A stretch of DNA of 56,378 nt from JAMXLO01 sp041487355 (GTDB lineage Bacteria > Pseudomonadota > Alphaproteobacteria > Acetobacterales > Acetobacteraceae): the NCBI GenBank assembly GCA_041487355.1, contig JBGPND010000010.1:1-56378 (forward strand), written 5' to 3'. The notes beneath the pieces were generated by a model that worked only from the letters and a program-made list of their open reading frames with translations, was not told the origin of the DNA and made no database searches. Shown here one piece after another: positions 22,689-31,907 of this stretch. How positions within the stretch are numbered: the first letter of the stretch is position 1; each line of letters begins with the position of its first letter. A program made the position numbers and the translations under genes.

Positions 22689-22796
22689 CTTTCAGGCGTT
22701 CACTCGATTGCCCTGGGCGCGTTCCGCCAGCGTATTGCCCATCGCCCGACAATCTGCCTGAATTGCCGGCGCCAATCCGCAAGCCAGGTGGGTCCC

Positions 22797-24311
22797 ATGC
22801 GCCTTCTGCCGCTCCTCGTGAGCCTTGCCGCCCTGTCCGCGTACGCGCCGCACGCGCAAGCCCAGCAAGGCGAGACGCTGCGGATCGGCATCCGCGACGA
22901 TCCCGACATCCTCGATCCGACGTTCTCACGCACCTATGTCGGCACTGTGGTGATGACGGCGCTGTGCGACAAGCTGTTCGACTTCGACGCCAAGCTGAAC
23001 ATCGTCCCGGTGCTGGCGAGCGGCTATGAATGGGCCGACAGCAGGACGCTGCTGATCAGGCTGCGGCCGAACGTGCAGTTCCAGAATGGCGAGAAATTCG
23101 ATGCCGACGCGGTGAAATACACGCTGGAGCGCCACCTCACCACCAACGGCAGCTTCCGCCGCAGCGAGATCAGCGCGATGGACCATGTCGAGGTGGTCGA
23201 TCCGCTGACCGTGCGGGTGGTGATGAAGCAGGCCTTCTCGCCGTTCATCGCCATCCTGACCGACCGGGCAGGCATGATGCTGCCGCCCAAGGCGGCCGAG
23301 GCCGGCGGCAAGGAATTCGGCCTGCATCCGGTGTGCGCCGGCCCGTTCCGGTTCGTCGAACGCGTGGCGCAGGACCACATCACGCTGGAACGCTTCCCCG
23401 GCTACTGGGACGCCGCGCGTATCCACTACGGCCGCGTCACCTACCGCATCATCCCGGACAGCAGCATCCGCCTGGCCAATCTGCAGGCCGGCACGCTCGA
23501 CCTGACGGAGATTGCGCCGCTCGACGCCGACACGGTGAAACGCGATCCGAAACTGTCGCTGGTCTCCGTGCCCAGCCTTGGCTACGGCGCGCTGACCATC
23601 AACACCGGCCAATATCCCAAGGCCGACACGCCGCTCGGCCGCGATGCCCGCGTGCGCCATGCCTTCGAGCTCGCGCTGGATCGCGAGGCGCTGAGCCAGG
23701 TCGTCTATGCCGGCATGTATCAGCCGAACGCTCAGGCCACCTCGGCACTGAGTCCGCTCTATGTCGAGGAGGTCGCGCCGCCAAAGCGCGACGTGGCCAA
23801 GGCGCGCGCCCTGCTGAAGGAGGCCGGCGTGACCACGTCGCTGACGGTGCCGCTGATCGTCTACAACACGCCGCAGAACGTGCAGGCCGGTGAGGTCATC
23901 CAGTCGATGGCCGCGGAGGCAGGGTTCACCGTTCAGGTCAATGCGATGGAGTTCGGCACGGCGATCGCAGCGACCCAGCGCGGCGATTTCGCAATGGCAC
24001 TCGGCGGCTGGTCCGGCCTGCTCGATACCGACAGCAACGCCTGGAGCTTCCTGCACACCGGCGGCGCGCTGAACAGGGCGATCTACTCCAATCCGACGGT
24101 GGACGAGTTGCTGGATCGCGCCCGCACGGTCAGCGATACCGCGCAACGCCGCGCGGCCTACGAAGGCGTCTGGCAACAGGTGAGCAAGGACCTGCCGATC
24201 ATCTATCTCTGGACGCCACGCAACATCGTCGGCCTGTCCAACAAGGTCGCCGGCTTCACGTTCCTGGCAGACGGCCTGCTGCGGCTGCAGGACGTGCGCC
24301 CGAAGCAGTAG
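22797..24311 (+). CDS. ABC transporter substrate-binding protein, family 5 (peptide/opine type)
   Basis: 504 residues from the ATG at 22797. Signal peptide MRLLPLLVSLAALSAYAPHAQA, then ETLRIGIRDDPDILDPTFSR, typical of SBP family 5, and the conserved LRPNVQFQNGEKFDADAVKYT near 85-105. It should bind a peptide, opine, dipeptide or similar ligand in the periplasm and deliver it to an ABC permease. No permease or ATPase genes are adjacent, so it is an orphan here. The next gene is convergent with 27 bases between. Confidence 0.88.
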   Translation: MRLLPLLVSLAALSAYAPHAQAQQGETLRIGIRDDPDILDPTFSRTYVGTVVMTALCDKLFDFDAKLNIVPVLASGYEWADSRTLLIRLRPNVQFQNGEKFDADAVKYTLERHLTTNGSFRRSEISAMDHVEVVDPLTVRVVMKQAFSPFIAILTDRAGMMLPPKAAEAGGKEFGLHPVCAGPFRFVERVAQDHITLERFPGYWDAARIHYGRVTYRIIPDSSIRLANLQAGTLDLTEIAPLDADTVKRDPKLSLVSVPSLGYGALTINTGQYPKADTPLGRDARVRHAFELALDREALSQVVYAGMYQPNAQATSALSPLYVEEVAPPKRDVAKARALLKEAGVTTSLTVPLIVYNTPQNVQAGEVIQSMAAEAGFTVQVNAMEFGTAIAATQRGDFAMALGGWSGLLDTDSNAWSFLHTGGALNRAIYSNPTVDELLDRARTVSDTAQRRAAYEGVWQQVSKDLPIIYLWTPRNIVGLSNKVAGFTFLADGLLRLQDVRPKQ

Positions 24312-24338
24312 GCTCCGCCCCCGCAGACGAACCCTGGT

Positions 24339-26870
24339 TCAGACCGCGTGGGTGGTCGTGCGCCGCGTCGCGTCGGTCTCCTGCACCAGCCCAAGGGCGG
24401 CCCGCAATGTCTCGATCAGGGTACGCGTCAGGAACGGCTTCATCAGAACCCATCGCTCGCCGCTGACCCGTTCGCCATCGCCGCCGGTGAAGAACACCAC
24501 CGGCAACGATGACCGCCGCGCACGCACCGCCTGCGCGAGCTCGATGCCATTCATGCCCGGTATGGCGACATCGACCAGCAGAAGGTCGAAATTCAGACCT
24601 TGCTCGATCTGGCGAAGCGCTGCGTTGCCGCTGTCGGCCGCAACGACAGAGAAGCCGTTGGCCGACAGCATGCCGGCAATCGTCTCGCGACAATCCGCCT
24701 CATCGTCCACCACCAGTATGGTGCGATTCCATTGCGCATGCGCCATCGCCTTCCCCGCCGGCTCCGGCCCTGCGACCTCCTGCGAGGCCGGCGCGTCGCC
24801 CGCATCCGCCGCCGCATCGACGGCAGCCCTGGGGAAGAAGACGCTGACGGTGGTGCCCCTGCCGATCGCGCTGTCGATGCTGACGCCGCCACCCGACTGG
24901 CTGGCCACGCCATACACCTGGCTCAGCCCGAGTCCCGAGCCCTGGCCTGGCGGCTTCGTGGTGAAGAACGGCTCGAATGCATTGCGTAGGACCTCATCGC
25001 TCATTCCGGTGCCGGTATCGCTCACCGCCATGACGACATAGTCGCCTGGCGGCAGGTCCGCCGTGCGATCAAGCGGGCCAAGCGACGCGCTACCGGTTGT
25101 TATCGTCAGCCTTCCCCCGTCCGGCATCGCATCGCGCGCGTTGATGGCGAGGTTCAGGATGACATGCTCGATCTGCACCGGATCGACCAACGCCGGCCAC
25201 AGCTCCTGCTCCAGATTCATCTCAACCCGGATGGCCCTGCCGAGCGTGGCACGCAGCAGATCGCCCACGCCGCGCACGATCTTGTTCAGGTCAACCCGAA
25301 CCGGCGTCAGCGCCTGCTTGCGCGAGAAGGCCAGCAATTGCCGCACGAGGTCGGCACCGCGGCTGGCGGACTGCAGGATGACCGCAAGGCGACGCGCATG
25401 TGCCGGATGCTCGCTCAGTTGGTTGTGCAGCATTTCGGCATTCCCGCTGATCGATACCAGCAGGTTGTTGAAGTCATGCGCGACGCCCGAGGTCAGTCTG
25501 CCGATCGCCGCCATGGTCTGTGCCTGGCGCAGCCGCTCCTCGGTCTGGTGACGCGCGGTGACATCGGTATACAGCGTGACGAAGCCGCCCCCCGGCAGCG
25601 GATTGCGGCGTATCTCGAGCTGCCGCCCGCTCGGGCGAGGTCGCTCGATCGTACCCATGCTGGCGCCGGAGCGCAGCAGCGCCATGCGCCGCGCAACCTC
25701 GGCCTCGACATCGACCGCACCGAACTCACCGGCCCCCACCTGCCCGCGTAATATGTCCTCCATCGGCAGGCCGACACGCAGGATTTCCTCCGGCACCCCG
25801 GTGAACTCCGGAAAGTGCTGATTCCACGCCATCAGCCGGAGATCGCCGTCGACCATCATGATGCCGTCGCTCATGCCGGTCAGGGTCGCTTCCAGGATAG
25901 CGCGCTCGCGGACGAGCGATTCGTGGCGACGCCGCACGGCATTGTCCTCCCGCAACAGCAGTGCCGCCATCAACAGCACCAGCAGGGTGATGCCGCCTGC
26001 GAAGATCAGCGCGTTCTGCTCCCAGACGACCGCGGCGCGCATCGCCTCGGCCCGATCGACGCCGACCGCCACTTTCAGATCCCAATCGGGGACCGTGGCA
26101 AAGGCGTAGACGCGCTCGGTTGTATCCAGCGCTGAACGCCCGGTCCAAACCCCATCCGGTGCCGCCTGGATCGCCGCGAACAGCGGCGAATCGGCGATTC
26201 GCATCACCGTACCGGATTGCGCCGGATCCGACAGAGCCCACGCATCGCCATCTGCGCTCACCACGGCGATCAGACCTCGGCTGCCGAGATCGACCTCGCG
26301 ATAGAACCTGGAGAATGAGTTCGTGTCATACGAGGCGGCGATCACGCCGGCAAAGCTGCTGTCCTGGTTGTCCAGACGACGGACGAGATTGATCTGCCAG
26401 GCTCGGGTGACCTCACCCCGCGTGAGCGCGCCCACGAACATCCTGCCGTCATCTTTCGCCAGCGCCGCCTCATGGCGGAAATAGTCACGGCCGCTCACAT
26501 CCGTCCCGATGATGACGGCACGGGTGCTTGAACGCACGGTTCCCTGCGCGTCCGCGATGAAGAGCTGCAGCGAAACGTCGTTGAGCGCGACCACCCGCCC
26601 GGACCAGGTGGCCAGATCGAAGTTTGTCGGGTCGCGCTGCCACTCATATTCCAGGATGCGCAGGGTCTGATCGAGTGACAGCAGTTCCCGTCGCAACTGC
26701 TCTTCGAATGCCAGGGCCTTGCCGAGAACCTCCGCCTGAACGCGCGCCCTGGCTTCCGTGCGGTGCGCCAGGATGGCGTCGCGCGCGCCGATCCAGGTCA
26801 GCGCGATGAGCGCCAGCGCCGCGGCAACGACCGCGGCTCGGCCGAGTCGGCGAAAGCCGTCACTCTGCAT
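24339..26870 (-). CDS. Hybrid sensor histidine kinase with C-terminal receiver
   Basis: 843 residues from the ATG at 26870; the frame is open upstream, where a strong AAGGAGGAG sits over no good start codon. Order: membrane helix 1 (about 9-28), a periplasmic dCache-like sensor with ISGRDYFRHEAAL-type sequence, membrane helix 2 (about 300-320), a PAS domain (ILEATLTGMSDGIMMVDGD), HisKA with the phospho-His in SGVAHDFNNLLVSI, an ATPase domain (NLAINARDAMPDGG, GTGMSDEVL, GSGLGLSQVYG), and a receiver with phospho-Asp767 (LLLVDVAIPG) and Lys811. It senses an external cue and relays phosphate internally; the partner regulator is not nearby. Confidence 0.92.
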   Translation of the reverse strand: MQSDGFRRLGRAAVVAAALALIALTWIGARDAILAHRTEARARVQAEVLGKALAFEEQLRRELLSLDQTLRILEYEWQRDPTNFDLATWSGRVVALNDVSLQLFIADAQGTVRSSTRAVIIGTDVSGRDYFRHEAALAKDDGRMFVGALTRGEVTRAWQINLVRRLDNQDSSFAGVIAASYDTNSFSRFYREVDLGSRGLIAVVSADGDAWALSDPAQSGTVMRIADSPLFAAIQAAPDGVWTGRSALDTTERVYAFATVPDWDLKVAVGVDRAEAMRAAVVWEQNALIFAGGITLLVLLMAALLLREDNAVRRRHESLVRERAILEATLTGMSDGIMMVDGDLRLMAWNQHFPEFTGVPEEILRVGLPMEDILRGQVGAGEFGAVDVEAEVARRMALLRSGASMGTIERPRPSGRQLEIRRNPLPGGGFVTLYTDVTARHQTEERLRQAQTMAAIGRLTSGVAHDFNNLLVSISGNAEMLHNQLSEHPAHARRLAVILQSASRGADLVRQLLAFSRKQALTPVRVDLNKIVRGVGDLLRATLGRAIRVEMNLEQELWPALVDPVQIEHVILNLAINARDAMPDGGRLTITTGSASLGPLDRTADLPPGDYVVMAVSDTGTGMSDEVLRNAFEPFFTTKPPGQGSGLGLSQVYGVASQSGGGVSIDSAIGRGTTVSVFFPRAAVDAAADAGDAPASQEVAGPEPAGKAMAHAQWNRTILVVDDEADCRETIAGMLSANGFSVVAADSGNAALRQIEQGLNFDLLLVDVAIPGMNGIELAQAVRARRSSLPVVFFTGGDGERVSGERWVLMKPFLTRTLIETLRAALGLVQETDATRRTTTHAV

Positions 26871-27107
26871 GGTCGGCACGGCACGTCCGGCGCCCTTTGT
26901 GTCGCGGTCCCGGTTGATCTGCTCCTCCTTGGGGCACAAGGCACCTCCCGGCGGTGGCGCGCCCTGCCTTATGTAATTTATCGCAATCGAGCCGGCCAGA
27001 GGGGAAAAAAGCAGCGCACGGCTGCCATGTCGCATCGATGACCGGAGGTTCGCCCGGTCAAGCGGATCGTGCTACGGGTTCCTCAGTGCAGTGGGGAGCG
27101 ACGTGCC

Positions 27108-28148
27108 ATGACAGAGTCCAGGCAAGCGACCCGGTTCGGGCGGATCTATGCGCCGAACGAGGCGTGGCTGGCCAGGGCGCCCCAGGAGCCGATCCTGGAT
27201 CCGGACCTGCCGATTATTGATACGCATCATCACCTGTGGGATCGTCCAGATCATCGTTACTTGTTGCACGAATTGCTCGCGGACATGCGCAGCGGCCATA
27301 ACGTGGTGGCCACGGTGTTCCTGCAATGCCATGCCATGTACCGCGCCAACGGCCCCGAGGAGATGCGGCCGGTGGGGGAGACCGAGTTTGTCGCCGGCAT
27401 CGCCGCGATGAGCGATAGCGCCGGCTATGGGGCCACGCGAGTCGCAGCAGGCATCGTGGGCTTCGCCGATCTCACGCTGGGCGATCGGGTCGAAGCGGTG
27501 CTGGAGGGGCATATCAGGGCCGGCGGCGGCAGGTTCCGCGGCGTTCGCCATTCGGGCAACTGGGACGCCGACCCGATCATCGGCAACGGCGCGCCAGGAC
27601 CGGATATCTACCGGCGCGCGGATTTCCGGGCGGGCCTGGCGCGGCTGAGCGCGCTCGGCCTGTCGCTGGACGCCTGGGTGTTTCATACGCAACTGGCGGA
27701 TGTGATCGACCTGGCGCACGCCTTCCCCGGCACAAACATCATCATGGGCCACGTCGGCGGGGTGCTCGGCTACGGCCCCTATGCCGGCGCGCGCGACGAG
27801 GTGTTCGCGTCCTGGAAGGCGTCGGTGACGGAACTGGCGAAGTGCCCGAACGTGACGATGAAGCTGGGCGGCATGATGATGCGGGCGGCGCTGTTCGACT
27901 ACAAGGCGGCCGAGCGGCCGCCATCGTCCGAGGAGTTGGCCGGCTGGTGGCGGCCCTACATGGAGACATGCATCGAGCTGTTCGGCGCGGACCGTTGCAT
28001 GTTCGAGAGCAACTTCCCGGTGGAGAAGATGGGCATCGGCTGGACGGGAATGTGGAACGCGTTCAAGCGGATTGCCGCGGGTGCATCGGCGGACGAGAAG
28101 CGCGCCATGTTCAGCGGCACGGCGCGGCGCATCTACCGGTTGGAGTGA
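27108..28148 (+). CDS. Amidohydrolase family 2 (metal-dependent TIM-barrel hydrolase)
   Basis: 346 residues from the ATG at 27108, with GGGGAG upstream. LPIIDTHHHLWDRPDHRYLL carries the H-x-H metal motif right after strand 1, and IIMGHVGGVLGYG and CMFESNFPVEKMGIG (the late Asp/Asn region) match the amidohydrolase_2 family used for lactones and decarboxylations. It ends 7 bases before the methyltransferase start, so both are probably cotranscribed. Substrate unknown. Confidence 0.87.
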   Translation: MTESRQATRFGRIYAPNEAWLARAPQEPILDPDLPIIDTHHHLWDRPDHRYLLHELLADMRSGHNVVATVFLQCHAMYRANGPEEMRPVGETEFVAGIAAMSDSAGYGATRVAAGIVGFADLTLGDRVEAVLEGHIRAGGGRFRGVRHSGNWDADPIIGNGAPGPDIYRRADFRAGLARLSALGLSLDAWVFHTQLADVIDLAHAFPGTNIIMGHVGGVLGYGPYAGARDEVFASWKASVTELAKCPNVTMKLGGMMMRAALFDYKAAERPPSSEELAGWWRPYMETCIELFGADRCMFESNFPVEKMGIGWTGMWNAFKRIAAGASADEKRAMFSGTARRIYRLE

Positions 28149-28155
28149 TGTGGCG

Positions 28156-28932
28156 ATGAGCGATGCGACCCACCAGGACCTGATCCTGGACCAGTTCACC
28201 CGTCAGGCGACGCCGTTCAGCACGGCCAATACCATCACCGATGCCAATGCCTTGCGGATGATCGTGGCGGCGGCGATGCCGGGGCCGCGCGACACGGTGC
28301 TCGACGTCGCCTGCGGCGGCGGCATCATCGTGTGCGCCTTCGCCCCGGAGGCGAAGCACGCGACCGGGATCGACATGACACCAGCCATGCTGGACCGCGC
28401 ACGGCAGCTCGCGGCCGAGAAGGGCATCGCCAACGTCTCCTGGGACCAGGGCGACGTCGGGTCGCTACCCTATGCGGATGGAGCATTCGACATCGTGGTG
28501 ACGCGTTTCTCCATGCATCATTTCCTCGATCCGATCGGCGTGCTGCGCGAGATGGTGCGGGTGTGCGCGCCGGGCGGGCGCATCGTCGTGGTGGACATGT
28601 ACGCGTCGGAGGATCCCGCCAAGGCGGCCGAATGGAACCGGCTGGAAAAGCTGCGCGATCCCTCGCATGTCCGCTGCCTGACTCTGACGGAGCTGAAGGG
28701 ATTGTTCGGCACGGCGGGGCTTCCTGCCCCGAAGGCAAGCTTCTACGAACTGCGCGACGAGGTGCGCAACCTGCTGCGCCGCTCATTCCCGAACCCCGGC
28801 GACGATGTGAAGATCATCGAGATGTTCGCCGCGTCCGCCGAGGACGACCGCCTGGGCATTCCGGTTCGCCGCGATGGAGACAGGATCAACTACGCATACC
28901 CGATCGCCATCCTGGCCGCCCAGCGCGCCTGA
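28156..28932 (+). CDS. Class I SAM-dependent methyltransferase (UbiE-like)
   Basis: 258 residues from the ATG at 28156. Motif I TVLDVACGGGIIVCAFAPEA, acidic ATGIDMT after strand 2, motif II-like FDIVVTRFSMHHF and a post-I segment PGGRIVVVDMY are all in place. The style is that of ubiquinone/menaquinone-type and small-molecule methyltransferases. Overlap in layout with the upstream amidohydrolase suggests a small catabolic or modification operon; the substrate is not known. Confidence 0.87.
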   Translation: MSDATHQDLILDQFTRQATPFSTANTITDANALRMIVAAAMPGPRDTVLDVACGGGIIVCAFAPEAKHATGIDMTPAMLDRARQLAAEKGIANVSWDQGDVGSLPYADGAFDIVVTRFSMHHFLDPIGVLREMVRVCAPGGRIVVVDMYASEDPAKAAEWNRLEKLRDPSHVRCLTLTELKGLFGTAGLPAPKASFYELRDEVRNLLRRSFPNPGDDVKIIEMFAASAEDDRLGIPVRRDGDRINYAYPIAILAAQRA

Positions 28933-28955
28933 TACAGACGAGCACCGCGTCCGAC

Positions 28956-29059
28956 TGTCATTGCGAGCGGAGCGAAGCAATCCCGCGGTGGGTGCGCACC
29001 TTCATCGCGATTGCTTGGCCGGGTCAAGCCCGGCCACCGCTGCGCTCCTCGCAATGACA
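28956..29059. repeat. Palindromic intergenic repeat, family 1, copy 2
   Basis: Starts TGTCATTGCGAGCGGAGCG and ends CTCCTCGCAATGACA. The right half also contains a nested inverted piece (GGCCGGGTCAAGCCCGGCC). The reverse complement of this right half is what appears alone at 34430. It lies between the methyltransferase and the LivF remnant. Confidence 0.85.
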
Positions 29060-29067
29060 GGGGACCG

Positions 29068-29769
29068 CTACCCCAGATACGCCCGCCGCACCCTTTCATC
29101 GTCCAGCAATTCGCGCCCCGGACCATCCAGCACGATCCGGCCGCTCTCCAGCACATAGCCATGGTCGGCAATGCCCAGTGCCACCGGCGCATTCTGCTCC
29201 ACCAGCAGTATCGTTACGCCCTGCGCGTTGATGCGCCGGATCGTCTCGAACACCTGCTCGACCAGCATCGGTGCCAGCCCCATGCTCGGCTCGTCCATCA
29301 GCAACACGCGCGGCCGCGCCATCAACGCACGCGCCGCGGCCAGAATCTGCTGCTCGCCGCCCGACAGCGTACCGGCCACCTGCTTCAATCGCTCCCGCAG
29401 GCGCGGGAACAGCGCCATCATCTGCTGCTTGTCGTCAGCCACCACACGACGGTCGCGGCGCGTGAAGGTGCCCATCTCCAGATTCTCGTTCACGGTCAGC
29501 CGGCCGAAGATGCGCCGCCCCTCCGGCACCTGGACCACGCCGATCGCGGCGATCTCGTGCGCGCCGAGGCCGGAAAGCGGACGGCCATCGGAACGACTCG
29601 CGCCCTGCCGCGGATGCAGCAAGCCGCCCGCAGTACACAGTTTCACCAGACCAGGGCTGAGTTTTTTGAGGATCGTGCTCAACTTCCCCTCCTGTCCGTT
29701 GCAAGCATGAACAGTGACGTCGTGACGGCGGATTGCTGAAGCCGCCAAACTCGCGGCTCCGATGTGCAC
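29068..29769 (-). pseudogene. LivF-type ABC ATPase lacking its Walker A region
   Basis: From about residue 64 the sequence is a normal branched-chain amino acid transporter ATPase: LGAHEIAAIGVVQVPEGRRI, the signature LSGGEQQILAAARALMARP, Walker B VLLMDEPSMGLAP and the switch-His segment. The normal N-terminus with GANGAGKST is missing; in its place is unrelated sequence, though NGQEGKLSTILKKLS faintly recalls a broken P-loop. A TTG at 29682 behind AGGAGG would start a 204-codon product of the form MSTILKKLSPGLVKLCTAGG. Either way ATP binding should be lost. No livGHM genes are adjacent. Confidence 0.7.
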
Positions 29770-29847
29770 GAAGTCAACCAGGGGAACGATATTCTTCGCC
29801 CCACGGCCAATGTATCATCCGGCTTGTTACAGGGGGGCTCCGAGACA

Positions 29848-30735
29848 ATGACCAGCCAGCTCGACCAGGAAATCGCCGACCTGTGCGCAACGGCCAGAAG
29901 CTACGATGCCCGGCACCAGCGCATACCGGACCTCACCTGGCCCGCGGGAGCGCGGATCGCGGTCAACTTCACCGCCGACTTTGACGCCATGCTGCTGCGG
30001 CGTCTGCTGAACGAACCGCCGATGCAGCTTGCCAAGGGCGAATTCGGCGGGCGCGTCGGCATCTGGCGGCTGATCGAGTTGTTTGATGCACACGGCATCA
30101 AGACGACCGTCTTCACGCCAGGCCGCATCTGCGAACTCTATCCGCAGGCGCTCAGGGCCGCGGTGCGCAGCGGGCACGAGATCGCCGATCACATGTGGGA
30201 GCACCATGTTCCGAAGGATCCGGCGCTGGAGCGCGACCATCTGCTGAAGACCGCGAGCGCGCTGGAGAAGATCGCCGGCCGCAGGCCAGTGGGCAGCCGC
30301 AGCGAACACACGCTCGGGCTGCTGAAGCAGGAAGGCTTCCTCTACATCTCGCACGAGTCGGCCGATCACCGCCCCTACTACCTGCGCGATGCCGACGGCG
30401 ACAATGCGATGCTGAACCTGCCGTTCCACTATGCGATCGACGATGCGATGTTCTACAGCTTCGCCTGGCTCGGCAGCGGCAACGCCGCGCAACGCATCAC
30501 CGACCCCGACCGGGTGTTCGATCTATGGTGGGCCGCGTTCTGGCAGCAATACCGGGCCGGCGGCTATCTCAACATCGTCGTGCATCCGTTCGTCTCCGGC
30601 AGGGCGCTCAGGATCGACATGCTGGACCGGTTGATCACCCGGATGAAGACGCTGCCGGATGTCTGGTTTCCCACATGCGAGCAAGTCGCCAGGCATTGTC
30701 TGGAGACTTTCCCGCCGAAGCACAACGCGGCCTGA
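29848..30735 (+). CDS. Polysaccharide deacetylase family (NodB-like/allantoinase-like)
   Basis: 295 residues from the ATG at 29848, with a G-rich ribosome site (CAGGGGGG). Catalytic features: FTADFDAMLL (Asp-x-Asp near 35), GHEIADHMWEHHVP (metal-binding His pair near 110-118) and the late NIVVHPFVSGR (His near 265). It belongs to the group related to PuuE-type deacetylases that act on small amides as well as sugars. The next gene, 16 bases on, is a diverged paralogue, so the two form an operon. Confidence 0.83.
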   Translation: MTSQLDQEIADLCATARSYDARHQRIPDLTWPAGARIAVNFTADFDAMLLRRLLNEPPMQLAKGEFGGRVGIWRLIELFDAHGIKTTVFTPGRICELYPQALRAAVRSGHEIADHMWEHHVPKDPALERDHLLKTASALEKIAGRRPVGSRSEHTLGLLKQEGFLYISHESADHRPYYLRDADGDNAMLNLPFHYAIDDAMFYSFAWLGSGNAAQRITDPDRVFDLWWAAFWQQYRAGGYLNIVVHPFVSGRALRIDMLDRLITRMKTLPDVWFPTCEQVARHCLETFPPKHNAA

Positions 30736-30751
30736 CACGGGAGCCCACAAG

Positions 30752-31690
30752 ATGCCCTGGAAGCAAGGCTACACCATATCCGACGAAACAAGCCTGCGGG
30801 ACGACGAGGTCCGCTGGCCCGACGGCAATCGCTGCTGCGTCAGCGTGGTGGTGGATCTGAGCGTGGCGCGCGGTCCGGACGGAATCCGCGCTGCCGACCT
30901 GATGCACCCCGATGCGCAGTTCGGCGCGCATGACGGTCTCGACCAGCTTCTTTCCGTGCTGAAGCACTTCGGCATCACTGCCACCTTTGCCGTTCCCGCG
31001 GTGATCGCGCAGCTTCGCGCCGACCGGATCCGCGCGCTGCTCGCCGACGGCCACGAAATCGCAGCCAACGGCCTGAAGCACGAAGATGTCAGCGCGCTGA
31101 GCGCGGCGGAGGAGAAGGTGCGGCTCGATCTTGCGACCGATATCCTGACCAAGGTGACAAGCCGCAAGCCGGCCGGATGGTTTTCCCTGCCGCGACAGGA
31201 TGATCCGTTCGCCGGCGGCACGATCAGTCCGCACACCATGGACCTGCTGATCGATGCCGGCTACGAGTACATGGGCAACGGCTTGGCCGATGACATCCCG
31301 CATTATTGGGTGACGGATTTCGCCTCGCGGCGGGCGATCCTGACCATGCCGTATTATTATCACTTCGACGATCAGTGGTTCCTGATGTTCCCGCGCAAGG
31401 GCACCGGGCTTGAGCATGCCGATGACCTGTTCCGCAACTGGCGGGCCGAATTCAATGCGCAGTACAAGCGTGGCCGGCACTTCAGCATGACGCTACATCC
31501 GGGCGCCGTCGGCTGGTGCAACCGGCTGCAGCTGCTGGAGGATTTCTTCACGCACATGCGGAGCTTCCCGGGATTGTGGAATCCCACCAGCGCGGATTGC
31601 GCGCGCTACTGGAAGAAGACCTACCCCGCCGGCTCACATCTGAAGCTGGAGCCGAGCATCTGGCGCGACTATCCGGGAAGCCTCAGTTGA
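30752..31690 (+). CDS. Diverged polysaccharide deacetylase-like paralogue
   Basis: 312 residues from the ATG at 30752 (GGGAG upstream). The fold is that of the preceding gene: FGITATFAVPAVIAQL strand-helix, GHEIAANGLKHEDVSAL and SMTLHPGAVGW. The metal-site residues differ: where active members have an Asp pair this one has VVVDLSVARG, and the first His of the H-x-x-x-H pair is Asn (AANGLKH). It may be a pseudoenzyme partner of the first protein or use another chemistry. Stop and a following ATG overlap (TGATG at 31688). Confidence 0.75.
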   Translation: MPWKQGYTISDETSLRDDEVRWPDGNRCCVSVVVDLSVARGPDGIRAADLMHPDAQFGAHDGLDQLLSVLKHFGITATFAVPAVIAQLRADRIRALLADGHEIAANGLKHEDVSALSAAEEKVRLDLATDILTKVTSRKPAGWFSLPRQDDPFAGGTISPHTMDLLIDAGYEYMGNGLADDIPHYWVTDFASRRAILTMPYYYHFDDQWFLMFPRKGTGLEHADDLFRNWRAEFNAQYKRGRHFSMTLHPGAVGWCNRLQLLEDFFTHMRSFPGLWNPTSADCARYWKKTYPAGSHLKLEPSIWRDYPGSLS

Positions 31691-31827
31691 TGCGCGCCGC
31701 CTGGTATGAGCGCATGGGCCCGGCGCGCGGTGCGCGATGTCGCCGCGCTGCCGTCGAAGGCCGCAGACCGGGAACCGTCCGGCGAGGTTCACCACAGAGA
31801 CGCAGAGAGCATCTGTCGTTGCGATAA
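31690..31827 (+). pseudogene. Stub of a zinc-independent quinone oxidoreductase
   Basis: The first 13 codons (MRAAWYERMGPAR) are the characteristic start of NADPH:quinone reductase-like MDR proteins. After that the frame reads Arg-rich text and stops at 31827, running into two repeats. The ATG overlaps the stop of the deacetylase paralogue. The homology is short, so the call is tentative. Confidence 0.4.
31788..31808. repeat. Single arm of family 2 repeat
   Basis: TTCACCACAGAGACGCAGAG differs at only a few positions from the left arm of the element at 47423. No right arm follows; a family 1 element starts 6 bases further on, as if one had inserted into the other. Confidence 0.55.
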
Positions 31828-31896
31828 GCGGAGCGACGAAGCAATCTCGTGGAGAATGACGTACATCGAGATTGCTTCGCTCCGCTCGCAATGACA
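31814..31896. repeat. Palindromic intergenic repeat, family 1, copy 3
   Basis: Begins TGTCGTTGCGATAAGCGGAG and ends CTCCGCTCGCAATGACA. The left arm has more differences than in copies 1 and 2, while the right arm is nearly intact. It lies between the quinone reductase stub and the SGNH hydrolase end. Confidence 0.8.
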
Positions 31897-31907
31897 GATG
31901 ACGGCCT

